Assembly (NCBI GenBank): GCA_003246455.1
Contig: QKAF01000032.1
Location: forward strand, 1-58,762
DNA: 58,762 nt
From: Bacteroidota bacterium
GTDB lineage: Bacteria; Bacteroidota; Ignavibacteria; SZUA-365
Direction: 5' to 3'
The position numbers and the translations under genes were made by a program. Under the pieces are notes generated by a model. That model did no database searches, was not told the origin of the DNA, and saw only the letters and a list, made by a program, of their open reading frames with translations. Of the stretch, positions 32,949-40,774 are shown in pieces (position 1 is the first letter of the stretch; each line of letters begins with the position of its first letter).

Positions 32949-34763
32949 TTATTCGGCGAAATGCATTGACGGGCGTCCGGCGATTTCCTTCGCCGTGCCG
33001 AGTGCTTTCTGAATGTCGAATGTCGGCTGGAACGGCTGATCCTCCTTGACCAGCACCTTGTACAGCGCCGGGAAGTTCTTCAGCGAACTCAGGATCGGGT
33101 TCGGGGAGGTCTGTCCCAGACCGCAGCGGCTGGTCGACTTCACCGACTGTCCCAGTTCCTCGAGATATGCGAGGTCGGAAGGTTCGCCCTTGCCCTGCAT
33201 GATGTTCTCGAGACGGTTCTTCAGCAGCACGTTGCCCACACGGCAGGGCGTGCAGTAGCCGCAGCTCTCCTCGATGAAGAAGTCCATGAAGTACTCGACC
33301 ACCTTCAGGAGGTCGCGTTCCGGTCCGAACACCATCAGAGCGCCGCCGGTCGCCAGGTCGTCATAGCAGATCGTGCGGTCGTACATGTCGGGACCGATGA
33401 GCTGACCGCTCGGACCGCCGACCTGCACCGCAGCGGCACCATCGCCGCCTGCCATCTCGAGTACCTCTTTCATCGTGATGCCGAAGGGGACTTCGTAGAC
33501 GCCCGGGCGACGGACGTCGCCGCTGATGCTGAGCAGTTTCGTCCCGGTGCTCCCTTTCGAGCCGATCTGGGAGAACCAGCCCGCGCCCTGATCAATGATG
33601 CGCGCGACGCAGCAGAAGGTTTCGACGTTGTTGACCGAGGTCGGACAGCCGAGATAGCCTTTCTGCGCGGGGAACGGCGGACGGTTTTTCGGATCGCCCC
33701 GCAGCCCTTCGCAGGAACTGATCAGCGCGGTCTCCTCACCGCAGACATAGGCGCCGGCGCCCATCTGGATGCGGATATCGAAATCGAATCCGGCCTTGCC
33801 CATCACGCTCTTTCCGAGCATGTTCATGTTGCGGGCCATCTGCAGCCGGTCTTCGAGGAACGGGCGCAGGTACGCGTACTCGGCACGAAGGTAAATGATG
33901 CCTTCCTGTGCGCCGATGGCGTATCCGGCAATGGCCATGCCTTCTATCAGGAGCTCGGGACGTTCGGTGAGGATCACGCGATCCTTGAACGTGCCGGGCT
34001 CGCCTTCATCCGCGTTGCAGACGACATACTTGCGGTCGCCGTCGGCACTGCGCGTGAAATCCCATTTCATACCGGTCGGGAAGCCTGCGCCGCCGCGGCC
34101 GCGGAGACGCGCCGTCTTCACGTCGCGGATCACTTCGTTCGGACTCATTGCGATCGCCTTGCGCAGTGCGTTTCCGCACTCGAGCGGCGCGAAAATGACC
34201 TCGCCCTGCTTGCGCAGATTATTGGACACGCCGGCGCTGACGAGCGGATTCGAGTTGTTGCCGTCGCCGAGTCGGCGGCGCAGCCGTTCCGGCGCGAGTC
34301 CGGACTTCAGCTGTTCGACGATCTCGACCGCGCCGTCGCGCGAGAGTTCGGTGAAGATCTCGTCGTTGACCATGATGGCGGGTGCCTGGTCGCACATGCC
34401 GATGCACGGCGTGGTTTCGAGCGTGATCAGGTTGTCGGACGTGGTTTCGCCGACATTGATCCCGAGCGAATCACAGAACGTCTGCTTGATGCGCTCGAAT
34501 CCGAACATGCGGTCGATGATATCATCGCACAGCCGGATAACGACATTGCCCTTTTGATTTTTTGAAAGAAAAGCGTAGAAGGACACCACGCTTTCCACTT
34601 CGACCCGATGAGTCCCGACCGCTTTCGCGATCAGATCCATCGCATCATCAGAAACGCAGCCAAGGAGTTCCTGCAATTCCCGCACGATATCCATCATGCG
34701 GCTCTTGTCATTGCCGAATCCTTCACAGACAGTCTTGACGACCGTTTCCAAGTTTTCTGACAT
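32949..34763 (-). CDS. hoxF: Hydrogenase diaphorase flavin subunit HoxF (NuoE-NuoF fusion)
   Basis: 604 residues from ATG 34763. Residues about 1-165 match NuoE/HoxE, but the cluster site is incomplete: PCIGMCDQAP is present, while the first pair is reduced to LCDDIIDR. The fused form and partial loss resemble Cupriavidus-type HoxF. The NuoF part has the FMN/NAD site (LRGRGGAGFPTGMKW, NADEGEPGTFKDR, GAGAYVCGEETALISS) and a C-terminal [4Fe-4S] set (ESCGYCTPCRVG with SRCGLGQ). It oxidises or reduces NAD(H), possibly NADP(H), in exchange with the NiFe centre. First gene of the hydrogenase operon. Confidence 0.95.
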   Translation of the reverse strand: MSENLETVVKTVCEGFGNDKSRMMDIVRELQELLGCVSDDAMDLIAKAVGTHRVEVESVVSFYAFLSKNQKGNVVIRLCDDIIDRMFGFERIKQTFCDSLGINVGETTSDNLITLETTPCIGMCDQAPAIMVNDEIFTELSRDGAVEIVEQLKSGLAPERLRRRLGDGNNSNPLVSAGVSNNLRKQGEVIFAPLECGNALRKAIAMSPNEVIRDVKTARLRGRGGAGFPTGMKWDFTRSADGDRKYVVCNADEGEPGTFKDRVILTERPELLIEGMAIAGYAIGAQEGIIYLRAEYAYLRPFLEDRLQMARNMNMLGKSVMGKAGFDFDIRIQMGAGAYVCGEETALISSCEGLRGDPKNRPPFPAQKGYLGCPTSVNNVETFCCVARIIDQGAGWFSQIGSKGSTGTKLLSISGDVRRPGVYEVPFGITMKEVLEMAGGDGAAAVQVGGPSGQLIGPDMYDRTICYDDLATGGALMVFGPERDLLKVVEYFMDFFIEESCGYCTPCRVGNVLLKNRLENIMQGKGEPSDLAYLEELGQSVKSTSRCGLGQTSPNPILSSLKNFPALYKVLVKEDQPFQPTFDIQKALGTAKEIAGRPSMHFAE

Positions 34764-34828
34764 CCAAATACCTCTCTGGTAACTCACTGTGATTGGAGCG
34801 CGATCTCGGATAAAGAGATTCCATCATA

Positions 34829-34869
34829 CAAATCTATAGATCGTGAAAAATTTATCCAAACATTCACGA
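34829..34869 (-). promoter_or_regulatory. Hydrogenase operon promoter with overlapping inverted repeat
   Basis: On the minus strand TTTG (34860-34857), a 20-bp spacer and TAGATTTG (34836-34829) match the Bacteroidota -33/-7 promoter exactly. The inverted repeat TCGTGAA-n15-TTCACGA (34841-34869) lies across the -33 element and spacer, a position suited to a repressor. Transcription would start about 60 bases before hoxF. Confidence 0.65.
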
Positions 34870-34990
34870 AAAATTTCTCGAATTAATTTGTCAAAAAAGG
34901 GCAAGAATGGGTGCTGTCCGACCCCCGCGGTGGGTAGGACGCCCCGAAATCCTCTCGTTTGCCCCGCTTATCTGCATTCGAACACAAAAA

Positions 34991-35018
34991 AAAACAGGCC
35001 CCGCGGGGGGCCTGTTTT
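34991..35018 (-). terminator. Terminator of the repeat-lipoprotein gene
   Basis: AAAACAGGCCCC pairs with GGGGCCTGTTTT around a 4-base loop. Extended A-runs on the plus side provide the U-tract. It lies 29 bases past the stop at 35047 and isolates the hydrogenase promoter. Confidence 0.85.
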
Positions 35019-35046
35019 GATATTCCGGACTGCTCGATCCGACGGA

Positions 35047-37002
35047 TCAGGGTTCGAGCGTGATCGATTTTGCGTACGGCCCGCAGTCGGGTCCGATGGC
35101 GAAGGAAAATTCACGGGTGCGGAAGCCGGTTTTTTCGATATCGACACCGTATTCGCCCTTGCACAGTCCGTCAAAGACGGCCACGCCCTGGGCGTTGGTC
35201 TGCTGCGTTGCCAGCACCGCGCCGTTGCGCCAGAGCTTCACGGTGGCCCCGTCGACCGCCGCGCTGTTCGGATCCGTCACCGTCACGGTGAGCACGCCCG
35301 AGCAGCAGATTTCCGTCAGCGTGGCTTCGCGTGTCACCGGTTCGCAGCTGCTGTTGATGGCAAAGGAACCGTCGGTGGCATTGTAGCCTTCCTTGCTGAC
35401 GATATACACGTACTCGCCGGCGCAGAGACCGTCGACGACGATCTGGCCGTTGGCGTTCGTGCGCGGATCGGAGATCGCCGTCCCGTTTTTCTTGATCAGA
35501 ACCTTGGCATTCTCAACCGGGTTGCCGTTCCCGTCGCGCACGACGAGGGTGAACACACCGCTGCAGCACACGCTGTTGGTCTGCATCGTCGCTTCACGGG
35601 TTACCGGTTCGCAGCTGCTGTTGATGGCGAAGGAACCCTCGATCACGGCGTAGCCTTCCTTCGTGGCGCGGTAGCTGTACTCACCCTGGCAGAGGCCGTC
35701 GATGATGATGCGGCCGTCGCCGTTCGTCACGGGATCCTCGACCACCGTCGCGCCCTTCTTGACCACGACTTTCACGCCCTGGATGGGATTCCCGTTCGCG
35801 TCGCGGATGACGAGGGTGAACACCCCGCTGCAGCAGACACTGCTGCCGGTGAGCGTGGCTTCGCGGGTGACCGGATCGCAGTTTTCGGTGATGGCGAACA
35901 TGCCTTCAACGACGTTGTAGCCTTCCTTCGAAATGCGGTAGTTGTACTCACCGCGGCAGAGTCCGTCGACGATGATCGTTCCGGCGGCATTGGTCACCGG
36001 GTCTTCGATCACCTTGCTTCCCTTGCGCACGAGCACCTTGGCGCCCGGCACGGGATTCCCGTTGGCGTCGCGCACGACGAGGGTGAACACGCCGCTGCAG
36101 CAGCCGAGATTCTCGACCACGACATTCTTGGTGTAGGGATCGCAGTTTTCATTGATGGCGAATCCGAATTCGCGGTCGGTAACGCCGGTTTTCATGACGT
36201 CGACCCCGTATTCCCCGCGGCACAGATCGGTAAACACCGCGATGCCCGCCGTATCCGTGAACGCCTGGTGGAGAATCGCGCCGTTCTTCCAGACGCGTAC
36301 CTGAGCGCCGGCGACCGAAAGGCCGTTCTCATCCTTGACGATCACGGTCAGGACGCCGTCGCAGCATCCGCTGCTCGCGTTCTGCAGAACCGCGGTCATC
36401 TCGACAGGATCGCAGGTGGGGTTGATCGCGAACACGGCTTCGTAGACACGGTAGCCGTCCACGGCGATGCGAACCGAATATTCGCCCGCGCACAGACTGG
36501 AAACGGTGACCTTCCCGTCCTCGTCGGTTCGGGGATCTGCGATGATCTGTCCCCCGCGCTTGATGACGACGGCCTTGTTCACGAGGACCTCGTTATTCGC
36601 GTTTTTCAGCGTCAGAACGAGGACGCCGCTGCAGCAGGAATCGGCGGGAGTCATCTGCACGCTCATGTTCTGCAGCGCCCCTTCGTCCGATTTCGGATCG
36701 AGCCCGTTGTAGAGCACGGGCGCAAATCCTGCCGCCTCGACGATGATGTCGATTTTCTCCGCCGGCAGTCCTTTCAGGAGAAACGCGCCTTCGGAGTTCG
36801 TGACCGTTCTCGCAATCTCCGCCCCGTCTTCATGCCGCTGCGCGATGACGCTGGCATCCGAGAGCGCCGTTCCTGTCCCCGCCTTATGCACCGTTCCGGA
36901 CACGGAAAAGGTCTCCGGTGCCGTCGTACTGTCATCCGAACAGGAAAGCGCCACAAACAGGGCAAGTACCAGGAACAGGAGACGTGGAAACATTTGCTTC
37001 AT
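35047..37002 (-). CDS. Lipoprotein with six cysteine-patterned CnaB/PEGA-like modules
   Basis: 651 residues. The signal ends at a lipobox (FVALSC, Cys 21). A carboxypeptidase-regulatory-like domain follows (FSVSGTVHKAGTGTALSDA). Then come six modules of 82-90 residues. Each starts CC(S/D)GV(L/F)T(L/V), has D-x-N-G-x-x-V-x-x-A-x-V, then LC-x-GEY, and ends in a C-(D/E)P. So each module has four conserved cysteines. Modules 3 to 5 are the most alike, which suggests recent duplication. Such beta-sandwich modules often stiffen surface stalks; the role here is unknown. ATG 37002 is chosen to start the signal peptide; the frame extends upstream to 37140 without need. Confidence 0.85.
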   Translation of the reverse strand: MKQMFPRLLFLVLALFVALSCSDDSTTAPETFSVSGTVHKAGTGTALSDASVIAQRHEDGAEIARTVTNSEGAFLLKGLPAEKIDIIVEAAGFAPVLYNGLDPKSDEGALQNMSVQMTPADSCCSGVLVLTLKNANNEVLVNKAVVIKRGGQIIADPRTDEDGKVTVSSLCAGEYSVRIAVDGYRVYEAVFAINPTCDPVEMTAVLQNASSGCCDGVLTVIVKDENGLSVAGAQVRVWKNGAILHQAFTDTAGIAVFTDLCRGEYGVDVMKTGVTDREFGFAINENCDPYTKNVVVENLGCCSGVFTLVVRDANGNPVPGAKVLVRKGSKVIEDPVTNAAGTIIVDGLCRGEYNYRISKEGYNVVEGMFAITENCDPVTREATLTGSSVCCSGVFTLVIRDANGNPIQGVKVVVKKGATVVEDPVTNGDGRIIIDGLCQGEYSYRATKEGYAVIEGSFAINSSCEPVTREATMQTNSVCCSGVFTLVVRDGNGNPVENAKVLIKKNGTAISDPRTNANGQIVVDGLCAGEYVYIVSKEGYNATDGSFAINSSCEPVTREATLTEICCSGVLTVTVTDPNSAAVDGATVKLWRNGAVLATQQTNAQGVAVFDGLCKGEYGVDIEKTGFRTREFSFAIGPDCGPYAKSITLEP

Positions 37003-37202
37003 GGGAACCTCGTAATTAAGGCCCGGCTGCGAACTGCGCAAGGGCGGTAAAGTAGGGATGGATTCGGGAAGGTGCGGAAGTACTTCTGTACTCAGAAAGT
37101 AAGAACAACCGAACGCGTGAAAAGTTACATATTTACACACATTTTCACCGCATCGGGGCAGCCCTCGGCGAAACGGCGGCAGACCGGTGTCCGCCGCCTG
37201 CC

Positions 37203-38573
37203 TCAGATCTTGATGTGATACTTCTCGATCAGCTTGTACATGGTGGTGCGACCGATATCGAGCAGCCGGGACGCTTCGCGGATATTGCCCCCGGTCGCTT
37301 CGAGCGCGAGACGGATGCCGCGGGCTTTCAGCTGTTCCATGGTCGGAATGGGACTCGCGTGCCCGTTGAGAAGTCCGTCCGGTTCATCGGCATTCGGGGC
37401 CATGCCCGTCGCCTGGAGAATGGACTGCGGTAGATCGCACGGCTGAATATCCATGCTTTCCGCGACCACGACGCCCCGGGCGATGCAGTGCTCGAGTTCA
37501 CGCGCGTTTCCGGGCCAGTCGTATTTCTTGAATACCTGGTAGGTGTCCTTGCTGATGCCCAGACCAGGGCGTCCTTCGTTCTCGGCGTGCTTGCGCAGGA
37601 AATATTCCGCCAGCGGCGGCAGATCGACCATACGATCGCGCAGCGGCGGAATTTTCACCGGGAACGTCGCCAGACGGAAGTAGAGATCCTCACGGAACGT
37701 CCCATCCGCGCTCATCGTGCGCAGATTGCGGCTCGTCGAACTGACGATGCGCACGTTGACCGGGACATCCTGTTCGCTGCCGATCCGGCGCACCGTGCGG
37801 GTCTGCATCGCCCGATAGAGCCGTGCCTGCGTGGTCAGAGGGAGCGCGCCGATTTCATCGATGAATAGCGTTCCCCCCTCCGCGAGTTCAAAAATGCCCG
37901 GTTTCGAATCCGGAACGCCTTCGAAGACCCCCGCCTCGTATCCGAACATCTCGAGCTCGATGAGATGATCGGGAATGGCGACACAGTTGAGCATCAGGAA
38001 CGGACCATTCGCGCGGGTTCCGTTGAAATGGATCGCGCGTGCGAGATGCTCCTTGCCGGTTCCTTCCTCGCCTTCGAGCAGCACGTTGATTTCATTTTTG
38101 CACGCTTTCTCGACCAGGTGCACTACCGTGTTCATCGATCCCGAACGGGCAATGATCTGGCTGAGCTGCGTCTGTTCCGCGACGGCTTCCCGAACGGACT
38201 GCAGCTGCTGCTGCAGTTCGCGCATCCGGATCAGCGTACGCAGTGTCCCGGCAAGCTGATAGTCCTGTGCGGTTTTCGAAAGACAGAGCATCGCCCCCGC
38301 CGCCTCGGCCGCGATGACGATGTCACGGTCGCTGCCGTCGACCATCGCGATGATGGGCACATCGGACAGGCGGGCGGCGAGCTGCTCGATCTCGGCGGTG
38401 AGAACTCCGGCCGAGTCGTCGTCGACGAAGATGATATCCGGGGGACTCTCGGGCCTGGCAAACAGAGTGACGGCATCTTTCAGGGCGCGGACCTGATGCT
38501 GGGGTTTCACGGGCAGCGCTGCAGCTATCAGATCACGAGCCGAACCGCCCGCTCCGACCACATAAATATTCAC
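37203..38573 (-). CDS. NtrC-like AAA+ regulator with degenerate receiver and GAFTGA loop
   Basis: 456 residues. Residues 1-120 resemble a receiver but lack the usual acidic pair near the start (VVGAGGSARD) and the switch Thr, while keeping Asp 51-53 and Lys 100. The AAA+ domain has Walker A GEEGTGKE (168-175) and Walker B GGTLFIDE (233-240), plus sensor region NVRIVSSTSRNL. The sigma-54 contact loop, normally GAFTGA, reads GVFEGV (215-220). A Fis-type helix-turn-helix ends the protein (NIREASRLLDIGRTTMYKLI). It probably regulates transcription, but perhaps not through sigma-54. A CHASE kinase lies 170 bases upstream on the same strand. Confidence 0.88.
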   Translation of the reverse strand: MNIYVVGAGGSARDLIAAALPVKPQHQVRALKDAVTLFARPESPPDIIFVDDDSAGVLTAEIEQLAARLSDVPIIAMVDGSDRDIVIAAEAAGAMLCLSKTAQDYQLAGTLRTLIRMRELQQQLQSVREAVAEQTQLSQIIARSGSMNTVVHLVEKACKNEINVLLEGEEGTGKEHLARAIHFNGTRANGPFLMLNCVAIPDHLIELEMFGYEAGVFEGVPDSKPGIFELAEGGTLFIDEIGALPLTTQARLYRAMQTRTVRRIGSEQDVPVNVRIVSSTSRNLRTMSADGTFREDLYFRLATFPVKIPPLRDRMVDLPPLAEYFLRKHAENEGRPGLGISKDTYQVFKKYDWPGNARELEHCIARGVVVAESMDIQPCDLPQSILQATGMAPNADEPDGLLNGHASPIPTMEQLKARGIRLALEATGGNIREASRLLDIGRTTMYKLIEKYHIKI

Positions 38574-38628
38574 GCGTAATCCAGAATGGTATTAGGAAAG
38601 AGTGCGAAATCTGCAAAAGACTGTGATG

Positions 38629-38636
38629 CAAAGATA
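38629..38636 (-). promoter_or_regulatory. Possible -7 element of the regulator gene
   Basis: TATCTTTG on the minus strand matches TAnnTTTG about 55 bases before ATG 38573. The -33 TTTG is not at the expected distance. Confidence 0.3.
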
Positions 38637-38743
38637 GGATATTGGGATCCCAAGGAAAAGAATTTCAACTGCCCCGGACGATAAAAATAATCGAGGCCGA
38701 AACCAGGTTCCGGCCTCTTCGCGATACGCCCGTCTTTCTCCTC

Positions 38744-40498
38744 TCAGGCGACTTGCGCGACATTCTTGATAAGGGTGAGGGAGGGAGCCGCGGTCGGTTC
38801 GTCGACGTTGACGCGTTCCTCTTCGACGACCACGTGCTGTACGGGCATGATGGTCGGGAAGCTGATGGAGAATTCGGATCCTTTCCCCTTCTCGCTGCGC
38901 ACGTCGATCTTTCCGCTGTTGAGTTCGACGAACTGCCGCGTCAGCGACAGCCCGAGGCCCAGGCCGTCATACGGCCGGTTGTACCCGGTTTTCTCCTGCG
39001 AGAACACATCGAAGACGTGGCGGATATACTCTTCGGAAATTCCGATCCCGGTATCGCGCACGGTCAGCGTGCAGTCGTTGCCCTCGCCGCGAAGGAAGAT
39101 CTCCACCTCCCCTTTCTCGGTGTACTTGATCGCGTTGTCGACCAGGTTGGTCACGGCCTGTTCGAGCGAGTAGCGGTCGGCATACACGCTGGCACTCGCG
39201 AGCGTCGATTTGAAGACAAGGGAGAGACCGCGCTCTTTCGCCTCGTCGTGGAATTCACGCACGACAGTCCGCGTCGATTCGACGAGATCGAAGTCTTCCG
39301 GATTGACATTGAACGTGCCGGCGCGAAGACTGGAGATGTGCAGCAATTCCTCGACGGAACGCATCAGCCGGCGGCCGGCACTCTTCATGCTCCGCATGTA
39401 CAGCGCCTGTTCTTCGCTGCTGACGCCGGCATCGGCATTGTGGAGCAGATCGACATACCCCAGGATCACGTGCAGCGGCGTACGCACCTCGTGCGACATC
39501 GTGGCGATGAAGGCATCCTTCAGACGATCGGAATGCTCGGCCTTATCGCGCGCGGTGATCAGATCCGCTTCCGTGCGCTTGCGCGCTTCCACTTCGTGCC
39601 GAAGTTCCCGGTTCAGCTGTTCGAGTTCCTGCGTCCGACGATCCACGAGCTTGTGGAGGATGTACTTGCTGCGGGTGGAGACGAAGAACAGCGACATGAG
39701 CAGCAGGATGATGATGCTGCCCACGATCCGGAACGCGAGGACCTCATCGGAAACGAGGCTCAGCCAGCCGTCCTCCGGTGCCGCGGCGAGATCCCAGTAC
39801 CCGTCGAGCAGCGGGATGCGCTGCTGTTCGGGGGCGCAGGCGAATACCTTCTCCATACCGAAAAATGTCCCCTGGTGCTGATCACGCACGGCGAAAAGCA
39901 GTGCGTCTTCCCGGGTGTTCAATCCGGCCTCGAGAAACAGTTCGGGGAGATCGATCACGACCGCGGCCAGCCCCCACACCCGTCCGTCGACGCGGATCGG
40001 CAGGCGGGCGACGATGGCCTGTCCGCCCTGCTTGAGCTCCAGCGGTCCGTTGATGGTCACGAAATCGTTGTCGTAGGCACGACGTACGGAAACCGCCACC
40101 GACGGACGCGGATCGGTCAGCAGATTGTAGCCGTGGACCGCTTCGTTCCCCTCTTTCGGGAAAACGTAGGTTATGACGCCGTTTTCAACGAGCTGCATCG
40201 CGCGGATCGCCGTGGAATTGCCGCGAAGCGTTCGCGCGATGTTGTCGAATTCCTCCGGTCGCAGCTGCGACGCGGGGTGGGTTTCGACGAAACTGCGCAG
40301 ACCGTACAGAAGAGACAGTTTATTGTTGATCGTGCTTCCGAGGAGGGCACTCTGCTGCACCAGCTGCTCCGACACATTCGTTCGCACTCGGCTCTCCGCC
40401 CATCGGCTGTGCACCGAGTCGAGGAGATAGAACGCCCAGACCATCAGGAGAAGGACGAGCGAGAACGAGGTGAATTCTTTGTATGTGTACCGAAGCAT
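38744..40498 (-). CDS. CHASE-domain sensor histidine kinase
   Basis: 584 residues from ATG 40498. A membrane helix at about 10-26 and another at 255-275 enclose a periplasmic CHASE-like domain (AIRAMQLVENGVITYVFP, AVHGYNLLTDPRPSVAV, GPLELKQGGQAIVARLP). A coiled linker leads to the HisKA domain with His 336 (FIATMSHEVRTPLH). The ATPase part has NLVDNAIKYTEKG, VRDTGIGIS and GLGLGLSLT. It senses an external small ligand and phosphorylates a response regulator. Its closest candidates are the NtrC-like protein downstream (degenerate receiver) and the lone CheY-like protein at 29245. Confidence 0.9.
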   Translation of the reverse strand: MLRYTYKEFTSFSLVLLLMVWAFYLLDSVHSRWAESRVRTNVSEQLVQQSALLGSTINNKLSLLYGLRSFVETHPASQLRPEEFDNIARTLRGNSTAIRAMQLVENGVITYVFPKEGNEAVHGYNLLTDPRPSVAVSVRRAYDNDFVTINGPLELKQGGQAIVARLPIRVDGRVWGLAAVVIDLPELFLEAGLNTREDALLFAVRDQHQGTFFGMEKVFACAPEQQRIPLLDGYWDLAAAPEDGWLSLVSDEVLAFRIVGSIIILLLMSLFFVSTRSKYILHKLVDRRTQELEQLNRELRHEVEARKRTEADLITARDKAEHSDRLKDAFIATMSHEVRTPLHVILGYVDLLHNADAGVSSEEQALYMRSMKSAGRRLMRSVEELLHISSLRAGTFNVNPEDFDLVESTRTVVREFHDEAKERGLSLVFKSTLASASVYADRYSLEQAVTNLVDNAIKYTEKGEVEIFLRGEGNDCTLTVRDTGIGISEEYIRHVFDVFSQEKTGYNRPYDGLGLGLSLTRQFVELNSGKIDVRSEKGKGSEFSISFPTIMPVQHVVVEEERVNVDEPTAAPSLTLIKNVAQVA

Positions 40499-40774
40499 GT
40501 CGTGGCCTGTGATGTGACGCGTTCCGGAGCGGTGCGCTCCATCCGGAGCTTGCTCCTCCCGGAGCGCAGGGGGCATCCGGGACAATAATGACTCTGCTGC
40601 CAATCTATGGCGGCAACATTAACAGCACCTTAATCGGAGATGAAAAAGATGTAGGAAAAGCGAGAAAAAATGCCGGCCTCCCTGTAACGTTTTGTATCCC
40701 TCCGTTGTCACTCTTCTTAATATCGAGAATCTGGACGTATTTTCCCTCTTTTCACCCTTCGCCGGAGAAGAATC

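Noticed and set aside
34843-37050. 735-codon plus-strand frame opposite the repeat lipoprotein
   Set aside because: It is the antisense of a gene with signal peptide, lipobox and repeated modules; its own sequence is His/Asp/Arg-rich shadow coding.
38642-40588. 648-codon plus-strand frame opposite the histidine kinase
   Set aside because: Antisense shadow of a clear CHASE-HisKA-ATPase gene in GC-rich DNA.
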